From NCBI GenBank assembly GCA_910589375.1, contig CAJUTK010000001.1, forward strand, positions 124,001 through 188,000: a stretch of DNA of 64,000 nucleotides. Direction: 5' to 3'. The DNA comes from an uncultured Bacilli bacterium (GTDB taxonomy: Bacteria > Bacillota_I > Bacilli_A > RF39 > UBA660). Positions 43,133 through 51,262 of the stretch are shown piece after piece; position 1 is the first letter of the stretch; each line of letters begins with the position of its first letter. Under the pieces are notes generated by a model. The model did no database searches. It was not told where the DNA came from and saw only the letters and a program-made list of their open reading frames with translations. The translations under genes were made by a program, and so were the position numbers.

Positions 43133-43570
43133 CATATTATAGGAATATTGTTCACAAAGCGATAAAGAAAGGTTGCTATATAAGGTATAAACTCTCTCTA
43201 TTGCACCTTTTAATTTTTCTTCTGCGGTCTTTTTTAATAAAACTTCTTTTTCTTGTTCTAACATTTTTCTCGATTTCCAACTAAGCTCAGAAATAGTATC
43301 ATCTTCTTTTATAGAAGCTCCATTATAAGGGACAACTTTATCCCCAATAGATTCTTCTACTAATCTTGCTTCTTCTGGAATACAGAACTTATCCATTTCT
43401 GATTTTATCTCAGAAATAGATATTTTTAATCTTTTGGCACGATTTGTTAATAATTCCATTTGAGCTTTTAAAGTTGTTCTCATTAACTCTTCTTTAGTTT
43501 TTATAAATTGCCTTATCATTTCAGATAATAAATCCGCTAAAGCCCTTATTTCTTCTACTCTTGATTCCAC
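43112..43570 (-). CDS. Coiled-coil-like small protein, unknown
   Basis: A 152-residue protein. The start is placed at GTG 43570 because AGGTGG lies 4 bases upstream and a TATAAT box (43592-43597, minus) falls inside the longer frame. It is almost entirely helical with heptad-like Leu/Ile spacing (IRALADLLSEMIRQFIKTKEEL in part) and many Lys and Glu. No family is recognised. It is divergent from the NlpC/P60 gene, with its own terminator. Confidence 0.6.
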   Translation of the reverse strand: MESRVEEIRALADLLSEMIRQFIKTKEELMRTTLKAQMELLTNRAKRLKISISEIKSEMDKFCIPEEARLVEESIGDKVVPYNGASIKEDDTISELSWKSRKMLEQEKEVLLKKTAEEKLKGAIERVYTLYSNLSLSLCEQYSYNMNNYLAR

Positions 43571-43664
43571 AAATCCACCTTCTTTTATTTCATTATACAC
43601 GATTTGAATAGGAAATAACATTTTTTTATTGGAATTTCATAAAATTTAATAGAAAAGAGGATCT

Positions 43665-44705
43665 ATGGAAACTATCTTATCTATGGAAGAAATTAATAAT
43701 GAAAATCTAAGAATGCATTTAGAGGAAGAAACTTTAATTTATTTAAATCAATATCCTAAAGATATTAATAGAAAGAAACTGTTAGATATGATTGGAAAAG
43801 ACTTTACGCCAAATTTTCCAATTGATAAAAATATTTTAGAAAATAGAAATTTAAAAAAAATACCAGAAACTATTTTAATAGAAAACGCAATTACCATTAA
43901 AAGAGAAACACTTAAATATCTCCCCACTAATGATGAATTTTACTCTTCTCCTATTATAGAAGAGAATATAGCGACTGTTCTTCCATATGCAACTCCTATA
44001 TTAATTCTACATCATAGTCTTGACCAAAAATGGTATTATATTCAAAGTTCTTTTTATCGCGGTTGGATTTTAAAAGAAAGTATTCTTCTGATTACAGAGC
44101 AAGAAAGACTTCTTTTTGAAAAACCAGAAAAATTCTTAGTAATTACCTCTCCGCTAATTCCATTTCATGATACTTACCTTGATTTAGGAACTACCTTTCC
44201 TATTTTAGGAATACATGATGAATTTTATGAAATTTTTATTCCTACCATAGAAGGTATTCAAATTGATATTCTTTCTAAAGATATTTGTAATTTTGGCTAT
44301 TTATCTTATACTAAAGAAAACATTTTAACACTTGCTTATAAATGTATAGGTATAACATATGAATGGGGCGGGAAAAATAATGGTATAGACTGTTCATTTT
44401 TAATTTATAGTATTTTTAAAACATTTGGCTTTTTATTTCCAAGAGACACTAAAAACCAAGAAAAAGTAATTGGGCTAAGAAAAATTAACTTAAAAGGGAA
44501 AACAGAATTGGAGAAAAAAGAAATATTAGATTCCATTTCATACCCAGCTATCTTACATAAAGCTGGACACATTCTGCTAGCAATCTCTAGTACACAAATA
44601 ATTCATGCCTATGGAGACGCTAAAAAAGTAATTTTGTCCTCTTTAAATTGTTATGGAACAAATCTTTATCCCTTATTAACTAGTATATCCTGTATCATAA
44701 AATAA
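43665..44705 (+). CDS. NlpC/P60 peptidase with SH3-like N-terminus
   Basis: A 346-residue cysteine peptidase. The C-terminal NlpC/P60 domain (about 225-346) has the catalytic Cys in NNGIDCSFLIYSIF near residue 242, the His in KAGHILLAI and the third polar residue (His) in IIHAYGD, as in gamma-D-glutamyl-L-diamino-acid endopeptidases of the YkfC type. Residues 70-220 form SH3b-like strands (YYIQSSFYRGWI, QIDILSKD). There is no signal peptide, so it may act on imported muropeptides in the cytoplasm, as YkfC does. AGAGG precedes the ATG closely. Confidence 0.85.
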   Translation: METILSMEEINNENLRMHLEEETLIYLNQYPKDINRKKLLDMIGKDFTPNFPIDKNILENRNLKKIPETILIENAITIKRETLKYLPTNDEFYSSPIIEENIATVLPYATPILILHHSLDQKWYYIQSSFYRGWILKESILLITEQERLLFEKPEKFLVITSPLIPFHDTYLDLGTTFPILGIHDEFYEIFIPTIEGIQIDILSKDICNFGYLSYTKENILTLAYKCIGITYEWGGKNNGIDCSFLIYSIFKTFGFLFPRDTKNQEKVIGLRKINLKGKTELEKKEILDSISYPAILHKAGHILLAISSTQIIHAYGDAKKVILSSLNCYGTNLYPLLTSISCIIK

Positions 44706-44716
44706 TACTTTACATG

Positions 44717-44770
44717 TATAAAGATTATTTATTATAAAATTTACATTGACAGAAATGAATAATCTTTATA
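44717..44770. promoter_or_regulatory. 13-base inverted repeat flanking a promoter
   Basis: TATAAAGATTATT (44717-44729) and AATAATCTTTATA (44758-44770) are perfect arms 28 bases apart. A TTGACA -35 box lies between the arms, and the second arm runs into the -10 box, the layout of an operator. Confidence 0.5.
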
Positions 44771-44774
44771 TACT
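44746..44774 (+). promoter_or_regulatory. Promoter, TTGACA-N17-TATACT
   Basis: TTGACA (44746-44751), 17-base spacer, TATACT (44769-44774), 26 bases before the ATG of the unknown protein. Confidence 0.75.
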
Positions 44775-44800
44775 ATTTTTGAATAGAATAGGGTGATAAT

Positions 44801-45631
44801 ATGTTGGAACTTGATAAAACTTTATTGATAGCTTCTCTAGCAGATGAGCTCCTAAATGAACTTTCACCCTTAAATTCTTTTATGCGCCCTAAAGAATATA
44901 AAAAAATATATGAATATTCTAAAAATTGGAAAAGTAGAAACTGGTTTTTAAATAAAAACTTTTATACTACTATTGGTATAAATATGGAAGATGATCAATT
45001 AGATTTTCTTATTAAGCTTTATGCATTAGAGAAATCTTCTTGTTTATCAGATGCTTTTGCCATAATTCCTTTTGAATTTCAATATATAAAAATGGAAGAA
45101 AGCTATGATGTTATCATTCTCAGAATGTTCTTAGACTCTAGCAGTTTTAGAATTGCTACTATCGAAGTAACAAAAGATGTCTATTCTTCTATTCAAGAAC
45201 ATTTTCAAAACATTCAAAAACAACACAGCGAAGAATCGCCTTCTAATGTTTTTGATTTAGCTTGTTTCCAGTGTATTCAAGAATATAGTGAAAGAATTTT
45301 TCGCAATAAAGGAGAATTTTATGAATCCTGGGAAATTTTTAAAAAGGAATGGGAAAAGCAAAATAGTAATATTATTAAAGAATATTCTGATGTAGGAAAA
45401 TATTTATGGCAAGCTAGTTATTTATGTTTTGACAATAGATTTAAAAAAGGAGATAAAGTAACTACAATTCTTGAGCAATATGAAGAAAATAAAAAAAGAA
45501 AATTAATGGAAGATAAAACGCCTACTAAGAAAAAGGGAATATCTTCTATTAAATCTTTATTTATAGATGAATTTGGTAATTATTGGAAGAATGAAAAAGC
45601 CTATTTAAATTATAAAAAAGATTGCATTTAG
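44801..45631 (+). CDS. Uncharacterised protein
   Basis: A 276-residue soluble protein, acidic at first with a Lys-rich C-terminus (KKRKLMEDK, then TPTKKK) ending in FGNYWKNEKAYLNYKKD. There is no signal or membrane segment, and I recognise no family. AGGGTG precedes the ATG. It has a consensus promoter set in a perfect 13-base inverted repeat, so expression is probably regulated, and it ends at a terminator shared with the converging lipoprotein gene. Confidence 0.72.
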   Translation: MLELDKTLLIASLADELLNELSPLNSFMRPKEYKKIYEYSKNWKSRNWFLNKNFYTTIGINMEDDQLDFLIKLYALEKSSCLSDAFAIIPFEFQYIKMEESYDVIILRMFLDSSSFRIATIEVTKDVYSSIQEHFQNIQKQHSEESPSNVFDLACFQCIQEYSERIFRNKGEFYESWEIFKKEWEKQNSNIIKEYSDVGKYLWQASYLCFDNRFKKGDKVTTILEQYEENKKRKLMEDKTPTKKKGISSIKSLFIDEFGNYWKNEKAYLNYKKDCI

Positions 45632-45641
45632 CAATCTTTTA
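45614..45641. terminator. Bidirectional terminator, unknown/lipoprotein genes
   Basis: AAAGATTGC (45617-45625) pairs with GCAATCTTT (45631-45639), with A/T runs on each side. It overlaps both stop codons. Confidence 0.83.
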
Positions 45642-46835
45642 TTGTACATCTTTTTTTTCTTCTATATTTTCTGCTATATCAGCATCATTTTCTTCTGATA
45701 CTACAGGTAACTCTGTTTCCTCAGATACAGAAGTTTCACTACTAACACTTGCTTCCTCTGTTGGATTCTCCACAACAGGATTTGGTATTTCTGCCACTGG
45801 CGTCTCCACAACAGGATTTGGTATTTCTGCCACTGGCGTCTCCACAATAGGGTTTGGTATCTCTGTTTCTGATGTCTCTACAACAGGGTTTGGTATCTCT
45901 GTTTCTGATGTCTCTACAACAGGGTTTGGTATCTCTGCTGCCGGTGTTTCTGCAACAGGGTTTGGTATCTCTGCTGCCGGTGTTTCTGCAACAGGGTTTG
46001 GTATCTCTACTGATGTTACCTCTACATTTGTTTGTGGTACAGCATTAGTTGTTGCTGGCTCCATCACTGGGGTCATTAAAACTCCGGAACTAACTGCATT
46101 AATATCATTATAAGTTGTTGGGACTGTTGGAGTTACTGGCACATCTACTTCTGGTACTACTGGGACTTCATTTCCAAAAGAAGACATATTTGGGTTTTGT
46201 TTATTTTTCTTTCCCATTACAATAACAACAATAACAATAGCAACTGCTGCTACTACTATAATACCTATAATAATTAAAGATGTAGAAATTCCACCAAGAG
46301 AAAACTCATAATTAATAGCTTTTTCTTCTCCAAGATCTGCTGTCCAAGTTAAAGTATTTCCATCTACTGAATTAGCATTATGAGAAATTGGCTTATTTGG
46401 CAATGTAACTGTATAAGAAATATCAACTCCAGAGCCACTTTGACCATCACTAGTTCTTGTATCTAATACAAAGTTAGCTTTGTATTTTTTATTCCCAATT
46501 TTTTGGAACATAATAGGTTTTGCTGTTTCCTCTAAATCCTTAAGAGAAAACTTCACTTCACTATCTGAACTTACCTCAGAGATTTTAAACTTTTTAGAAA
46601 TTTTAACTCCTTTATATTCATCTTGATTATAGTCTTCTACCTTGAAACCATTAGATTTATACTTCGCCTTATCAGATTCTGATACTGTCATATTAGCACT
46701 GTCAGCATAAGCAATAATAGCAGTTAATTCTATTTCTCCATTTCTACTAATATTCATATTTATTTTTCTTCTTACACAACCAGTTACTAAAAATACAACT
46801 AATAACATAGTAATTATTTTGCTTAATCTTTTCAT
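45639..46835 (-). CDS. LppM-like lipoprotein with C-terminal TM and Pro-rich repeat tail
   Basis: A 398-residue protein with a lipoprotein signal (LVTGC, Cys20), an extracellular beta-rich domain (20-170) resembling LppM-type domains, a single membrane helix (about 184-208) with KKNKQN after it, and a 190-residue Pro/Glu/Val tail containing seven 12-residue repeats of the type EIPNPVxETxxx. If both the lipid and the helix are real, the tail is cytoplasmic, an unusual layout. GGAG precedes the ATG. The tail repeat at the DNA level is described separately. Function unknown. Confidence 0.78.
   Translation of the reverse strand: MKRLSKIITMLLVVFLVTGCVRRKINMNISRNGEIELTAIIAYADSANMTVSESDKAKYKSNGFKVEDYNQDEYKGVKISKKFKISEVSSDSEVKFSLKDLEETAKPIMFQKIGNKKYKANFVLDTRTSDGQSGSGVDISYTVTLPNKPISHNANSVDGNTLTWTADLGEEKAINYEFSLGGISTSLIIIGIIVVAAVAIVIVVIVMGKKNKQNPNMSSFGNEVPVVPEVDVPVTPTVPTTYNDINAVSSGVLMTPVMEPATTNAVPQTNVEVTSVEIPNPVAETPAAEIPNPVAETPAAEIPNPVVETSETEIPNPVVETSETEIPNPIVETPVAEIPNPVVETPVAEIPNPVVENPTEEASVSSETSVSEETELPVVSEENDADIAENIEEKKDVQ
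45778..45993 (-). repeat. 36-base tandem repeat, pattern AABBCC
   Basis: Six in-frame 36-base units: 45778-45813 and 45814-45849 (type A), 45850-45885 and 45886-45921 (type B), 45922-45957 and 45958-45993 (type C), with a diverged partial unit following. Members of each adjacent pair are identical or differ by one or two bases, while A, B and C differ from each other. Confidence 0.88.
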
Positions 46836-46900
46836 TCATTTACTCCTTTCTAGATTTTACTATCAGGTACATTATATCATAACTTAAATAAATTTAAAAG

Positions 46901-46922
46901 AAAAAATCCCATAGTGGGATTT
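46901..46922 (-). terminator. Terminator of the two-gene unknown operon
   Basis: AAATCCCA (46904-46911) pairs with TGGGATTT (46915-46922) over a 3-base loop, then T on the minus strand. The stop at 46921 is inside. Confidence 0.83.
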
Positions 46923-47529
46923 ATCCATTTATTTTATTTTTATGAATCTGTAAATTAATACGATTAATCATTCCTAAAATTTCAATTTGAGTGTCCATAC
47001 TAGCGTCTTCTTGTGTACTAAGTTGAAGAACATAATCTATTTCTGCTTTACGAACAATGTCTTTTCCGGTTTCTCCCGCATTTAATTTTGCATAAAGAGT
47101 ATTTAAATCCGATATTCTCTTGTCAACAGCCTTTACTCCACCTACTACTTCTTCACTAAACTTTTTAGACTCATGATCATATAAAGTATGAAGATCATGT
47201 TGAAAGCTTGTTAATATTGACATTTCTTCTTCATTAAATTCTATTTCAATGCCTTGTGCCCTCATCAATATAGCAAGAGCTGGAATTTCTAAACGATCTA
47301 GCAAATCCGCTAAATCTTCTTTTGCATAGTATTGATTTAATAGATTTTCCATCCAAGTCCTAGAATACTTTCTTAAATTATCAGAAGATTCATCTAAAGA
47401 TGTAATAAAACCTGATAGAAGACTTAATTGTTCAGTCTTAAGACTTGCTTTTTCTCTTAGATTTTTTTCTTCAATTGCCTTTTTATCGAACATTGCTAAC
47501 AAATCTCTTTTTACTTCTTCTTCCATCAT
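46921..47529 (-). CDS. Uncharacterised helical protein
   Basis: A 202-residue acidic, all-helical soluble protein (segments EEEVKRDLLAMFDKKAIEEK, HDLHTLYDHESKK) with no domain that I recognise. ATG at 47529 overlaps the upstream stop by one base and is preceded by GGAGGTG at ideal distance, so it is translationally coupled to the 451-residue protein. The pair probably functions together. Highly charged surfaces suggest an interaction role; no enzyme motif is seen. Confidence 0.72.
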   Translation of the reverse strand: MMEEEVKRDLLAMFDKKAIEEKNLREKASLKTEQLSLLSGFITSLDESSDNLRKYSRTWMENLLNQYYAKEDLADLLDRLEIPALAILMRAQGIEIEFNEEEMSILTSFQHDLHTLYDHESKKFSEEVVGGVKAVDKRISDLNTLYAKLNAGETGKDIVRKAEIDYVLQLSTQEDASMDTQIEILGMINRINLQIHKNKING

Positions 47530-48884
47530 TATTTATCACCTCCTATATTACTACTTTCCCAATAATCCTCTACCTGTTTTGTAATAGCAAGCATACTAGA
47601 ATATTCGCTACTATCTGTCAAAATCCAATTATTCATTTCTGAATAAGATTTTGAAATAAGTACTAATAATTCATTTGTTACTATTTCGTCTAATTTAGAT
47701 AGAGTATTACTTGTAACAACAAAAGTATTATTTTTAGGAAATTTTCTAAATAAAACAAAGTTTTCTTTTCCTTTTATATAACCTACTCCGCCTTCGTACA
47801 ATGTTATATTATCATAATCTGGTGTATCTTTTCCTTCTCGTAATTGATCTAATAAGCCTAATAATTCTTTATTAACTTCTTGGTAAGCAAATGTAGGAAC
47901 TCTAGGGTCAACCCATGCATTATAAAGAAGAACTTTGGTACTCTTTAAGCTTTCTGTTAAAGCTCTTGTGGATTCTTCTTTGCTAATAATACCTTGATAT
48001 ACACTGTCTAAATGTTCCAATTTCTCTAGAATTTCTAATAAAGTAAATAAAGAACTACTCTTTTTTGCTTTTCCTAATAAGACATCCATAGAAAGCCAAA
48101 TTAGATATTCATAAGCTCCTGAATAAGGTTCTAGCATTTTTTCTGCTTCTTCTAAAGAGACTTTTTCCTTTTCTAATAAGCCTTGAACATTTTCTATATA
48201 TTCAACTGTACTATTTTCAAAGTCTTTATCATTATATCTAGATTTATATTCGTTAATAGAAAACTCGTATTGTCCTATTCTATCCGCTTGTTCTGGAAAC
48301 ATACGATAAGGCGCTTCTTCTTCTATTTCTCCACTTTCTAATAGTTCTGCATTCTTTCTAACTAATGTTGTTACTGCTACTAAACAATCTGATGTATTCT
48401 CAGCATATAAAAGTTTCCTAAAAAATGGAATATAAATATCCATGTCTACTAATCTTCCATCTACTATAGCACTTGATAGATTACTCATTAACTTTAATTC
48501 GTCTTCTACTTTTGCATTTTCATCAATTAACCCGCTTTTTAAGTCCTCATAAGTAGCAGCAACTTCTTTTGCCTTATCGATAGTAGCTACTGCATCTAAA
48601 TATCGCTTTCCCTCTTTTACCGCAGGGTGATTTGCCATATTAATAACTGAACTTGCAATTAAAACACTGTCTGCAGACATATCTGAGTCAACAGAAGCTG
48701 CTTCTAAAAATTTTCTTATTTGTTCTTTATCCATTTTAGCAATTTTTGCAACGTCATCTTGATGCGCTACAGTGGATGCCGTTTTTCTAATTGCTAATTC
48801 TTCTTGTACATGATCATGATATACGGATTTTACTTGATATAGTTTTTGGACTTGCTCTAAAATATTAGCTAAGGCTTGTTCCAT
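47529..48884 (-). CDS. Uncharacterised protein of a two-gene operon
   Basis: A 451-residue acidic soluble protein, helical over most of its length (repeated EE/LL-rich segments, for example LEKEKVSLEEAEKML) with a short beta-rich part near 385-410 (NITLYEGGVGYIKGKENFVL in part). No signal peptide, membrane segment or catalytic motif is evident. First gene of an operon with the coupled 202-residue protein, divergent from a PP2C phosphatase gene. I cannot assign a family. Confidence 0.72.
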   Translation of the reverse strand: MEQALANILEQVQKLYQVKSVYHDHVQEELAIRKTASTVAHQDDVAKIAKMDKEQIRKFLEAASVDSDMSADSVLIASSVINMANHPAVKEGKRYLDAVATIDKAKEVAATYEDLKSGLIDENAKVEDELKLMSNLSSAIVDGRLVDMDIYIPFFRKLLYAENTSDCLVAVTTLVRKNAELLESGEIEEEAPYRMFPEQADRIGQYEFSINEYKSRYNDKDFENSTVEYIENVQGLLEKEKVSLEEAEKMLEPYSGAYEYLIWLSMDVLLGKAKKSSSLFTLLEILEKLEHLDSVYQGIISKEESTRALTESLKSTKVLLYNAWVDPRVPTFAYQEVNKELLGLLDQLREGKDTPDYDNITLYEGGVGYIKGKENFVLFRKFPKNNTFVVTSNTLSKLDEIVTNELLVLISKSYSEMNNWILTDSSEYSSMLAITKQVEDYWESSNIGGDK

Positions 48885-48982
48885 AATATTACCCCAATCT
48901 ATTCCTCTTATTCTATATACTAGTATATCAATTTATTTTCAATAAAACAATATTTGATTTTATTTTCTTTCAATTTTTTTAT

Positions 48983-49011
48983 TTGACAAAGTTCGCCAAA
49001 AATGCTACGAT
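48983..49011 (+). promoter_or_regulatory. Promoter of the PP2C gene, TTGACA-N17-TACGAT
   Basis: TTGACA (48983-48988), 17-base spacer, TACGAT (49006-49011), 32 bases before the ATG. Confidence 0.78.
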
Positions 49012-49043
49012 AGTAATCGTGTTTTTTATAGGAGGATATAGAA

Positions 49044-49898
49044 ATGTTTGCTTTATTTAATAAATTAGAGAAATATGATAATAGAATAAAAAACATCACA
49101 ACAAATGAAGAAATATTAGATTCTTTAAGCGATATTGGACTTAATAGAAGTAATAATGAAGACAGTGTAGTTACTCTTATACACCCCAATAATCAAAACT
49201 TAAAATTATTAGCGGTTGCTGATGGAGTTGGGGGTAGAGAAAGTGGAGAAGTAGCATCTAACTTTACTATTTCTGTATTAGAAAAATGGTTTTATAATTT
49301 ACCTGAAGAAACCATCAATAATACCAAAAAACTATCTAAATACCTAACAAACATCATAAAATGTATTAATAATTGTCTTTACGTTATAAAATCCTATCGT
49401 ACTGGATGTGCAACTACCCTTACTTGTGCTGTTATAAATGAAAGAAAAACAATAATAGCAAACGTAGGAGATTCTAGAGCTTATATCGTAAAAGAAAATA
49501 ATTTACACCAAGTCACAAAGGATGACTCTTTGGTATGGAACTATTTTGAACAAGGAGAGCTTACAAAAGAAGAAATTCGTTTTCATAAAGCGCGTAGTCT
49601 CATTACCAAATGTATTGGTTCTGATTATAATACAAAACCTGACATTATTTTATTAGATAATTCTTCTTACGATGGTATTTTACTATTTACAGATGGGGTA
49701 ACAGATTGTCTATCAGATTCTAAAATTGAAAAACTAGTTACTTCAAAGAAGCAAAATTTAGCGCAAAAAATTATTAAAGAAGCTGTCTATGGCAAGCCTT
49801 CTAAAAAAATTCCTAAGGGTGAAGCATTCTCTGTTCCTAAAAACGGAAAAGATAATGCTACTGTTGCTCTATATTTTAAAGGAAATGAATACATTTAA
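49044..49898 (+). CDS. PP2C-family serine/threonine phosphatase
   Basis: A 284-residue metal-dependent phosphatase. Motifs in order: RSNNEDS (metal-binding Glu/Asp, near 36-42), VADGVGG (58-64), TGCATTLT, GDSRAY near 146, LFTDGVTD near 226 and KDNATVALY near 270. It would dephosphorylate Ser/Thr in the cytoplasm. Firmicute PP2C genes usually sit beside a PASTA kinase; none is present here, so the partner kinase must be elsewhere. GGAGG precedes the ATG, and the gene is monocistronic. Confidence 0.92.
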   Translation: MFALFNKLEKYDNRIKNITTNEEILDSLSDIGLNRSNNEDSVVTLIHPNNQNLKLLAVADGVGGRESGEVASNFTISVLEKWFYNLPEETINNTKKLSKYLTNIIKCINNCLYVIKSYRTGCATTLTCAVINERKTIIANVGDSRAYIVKENNLHQVTKDDSLVWNYFEQGELTKEEIRFHKARSLITKCIGSDYNTKPDIILLDNSSYDGILLFTDGVTDCLSDSKIEKLVTSKKQNLAQKIIKEAVYGKPSKKIPKGEAFSVPKNGKDNATVALYFKGNEYI

Positions 49899-49918
49899 GC
49901 ACTTTTAAGTGCTTTTTT
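49897..49918 (+). terminator. Terminator of the PP2C gene
   Basis: AAGCACTT (49897-49904) pairs with AAGTGCTT (49907-49914), followed by a T run. The stop codon overlaps the first arm. Confidence 0.88.
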
Positions 49919-49963
49919 ATATAAGAAATATGTTATAATAAATTTATTAGGAGGCTATTATTT

Positions 49964-51235
49964 ATGTCATCAGTATTTAAAAAAACACAAGAAGAATTGA
50001 AAAGTCAAGAAATAGACACTGCCTATTTTTCAGATTTACTAGAACAAGGTATTAAAACTTGTAAGCTTAATCAAGACTTGGAATTATTATTATATGATGT
50101 AAGTGATGCTTTAAAAGAAAATCAGATTCTACTAATAGAAGCACCAGATGGTAGAGAAGAAGGATATTTAATTCCACTATTGCTTGCCTATCAGAATACC
50201 ACTTATTTCAAACGTTTCATTATTGCTGCATCCTCTAGTGTAACTAGAAAAGCTATTGAAACTAAAATACAAGAACTTGCTAAGCTTTTAAAAGTTGATA
50301 TTCCAGTACACACATTAGAAAGCGAAAAAAATTACTTTTGCCTAAAACGATTAGCTGGATATAATAAAAAACGAAAAAATCCTATTCAAAATTGCCACCC
50401 TAAAGCAATGAGTAAAGATGAATGGAGAAAAATTCAAGTAAGAAATTGTACTTTATCCAGTTGTGCTTTCTTTAAAAGGTGCAAATATGCTATTGACCGC
50501 ACTGCTATTAGTCAAAATGGATGTGCTATTATTTCCCATGCTTCCTTAATCGGGAATAAAAAATATTCTCAGTCAACAAAAGCTCATGAAGATGGAGATA
50601 TCATTATTATAGAGGAAGCAGAAAGATTTGCTAATAGTGTTAGGGATTCTTACCAACAACTAATGAGTTTTGATTATATTCATAATTGTTTCTCAAGAGC
50701 CAAAAAATTACTAAACAAGCCAGAATACAGTTTTATTACAAATAGTTATTTTATAGAATTAAAAAACTTTTTTGAAGAACTTGCTCTTTGTGAAAAAGGA
50801 GAAAACTGGACAGTAACCCCAAGACTAAAAGAAGTAAGTGATAAACTTGCTACTATGACAAAAAAGGCTCTCATTCATTTAACTAGACAGGGTGCTGTTA
50901 GGAATTTCTCCAAAGAGATAGAGCATTTCTGCGAAATGATTTATATAATAGAGAAATTTTTTGAAGATATAGCTACTAGTTCTGGACTATTTCACTGCCT
51001 TTTACAAAAAAACGAGAGAAGTCAAGATACACCAGCTTTCAGAAAAGTACAAGTATTTTATTATCCAAATAGAGTAGACTCTATTATTGCAGATAGTCTA
51101 AAAAACAAAAAATGTAGTATCGTTTTTACAGGAAAAAGAATAGCTGGTAAAGACTCAGAATATTCTTCCTTATTTGAAGAATGCGGTATTGAAGAATTAG
51201 GAAAGCCTGTCGTAAAAGAATATATTTTAAAATAA
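49964..51235 (+). CDS. DinG/XPD-like protein with degenerate ATPase motifs
   Basis: A 423-residue protein whose N-terminal half follows the DinG-type helicase plan, but the active motifs are changed. At the Walker A position (58-71) it reads IEAPDGREEGYLIP instead of EAGTGTGKSxAYLxP. At Walker B (213-220) it has IIIIEEAE instead of VIDEAH. Four cysteines placed like the XPD-family Fe-S cluster remain (Cys126, 162, 167, 173), as does SHASLI for the NHaLL motif. Helicase domain 2 is missing or vestigial. The frame is intact and has AGGAGG. It may be a non-helicase nucleic-acid-binding Fe-S protein; that is inference. Confidence 0.7.
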   Translation: MSSVFKKTQEELKSQEIDTAYFSDLLEQGIKTCKLNQDLELLLYDVSDALKENQILLIEAPDGREEGYLIPLLLAYQNTTYFKRFIIAASSSVTRKAIETKIQELAKLLKVDIPVHTLESEKNYFCLKRLAGYNKKRKNPIQNCHPKAMSKDEWRKIQVRNCTLSSCAFFKRCKYAIDRTAISQNGCAIISHASLIGNKKYSQSTKAHEDGDIIIIEEAERFANSVRDSYQQLMSFDYIHNCFSRAKKLLNKPEYSFITNSYFIELKNFFEELALCEKGENWTVTPRLKEVSDKLATMTKKALIHLTRQGAVRNFSKEIEHFCEMIYIIEKFFEDIATSSGLFHCLLQKNERSQDTPAFRKVQVFYYPNRVDSIIADSLKNKKCSIVFTGKRIAGKDSEYSSLFEECGIEELGKPVVKEYILK

Positions 51236-51236
51236 A

Positions 51237-51262
51237 AGTTATGAACATAGTTGTTCATAACT
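51237..51262. terminator. Bidirectional terminator, DinG-like/phosphatase genes
   Basis: AGTTATGAACA (51237-51247) pairs with TGTTCATAACT (51252-51262), with A/T runs on both sides. Confidence 0.87.

Noticed and set aside
45778..45993. Regular 36-base repeats that could suggest a CRISPR array
   Set aside because: Units are directly adjacent with no spacers and are in frame within a lipoprotein gene.
45622..46113. A 163-codon frame on the plus strand over the repeat tail
   Set aside because: It is the antisense of the repeat region of the lipoprotein gene; it has no ribosome binding site, and its own repeats follow from the 36-base units.
48920..49189. An 89-codon minus-strand frame across the PP2C promoter
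   Set aside because: It overlaps the promoter and the start of the PP2C gene in antisense and shows no protein-like pattern.
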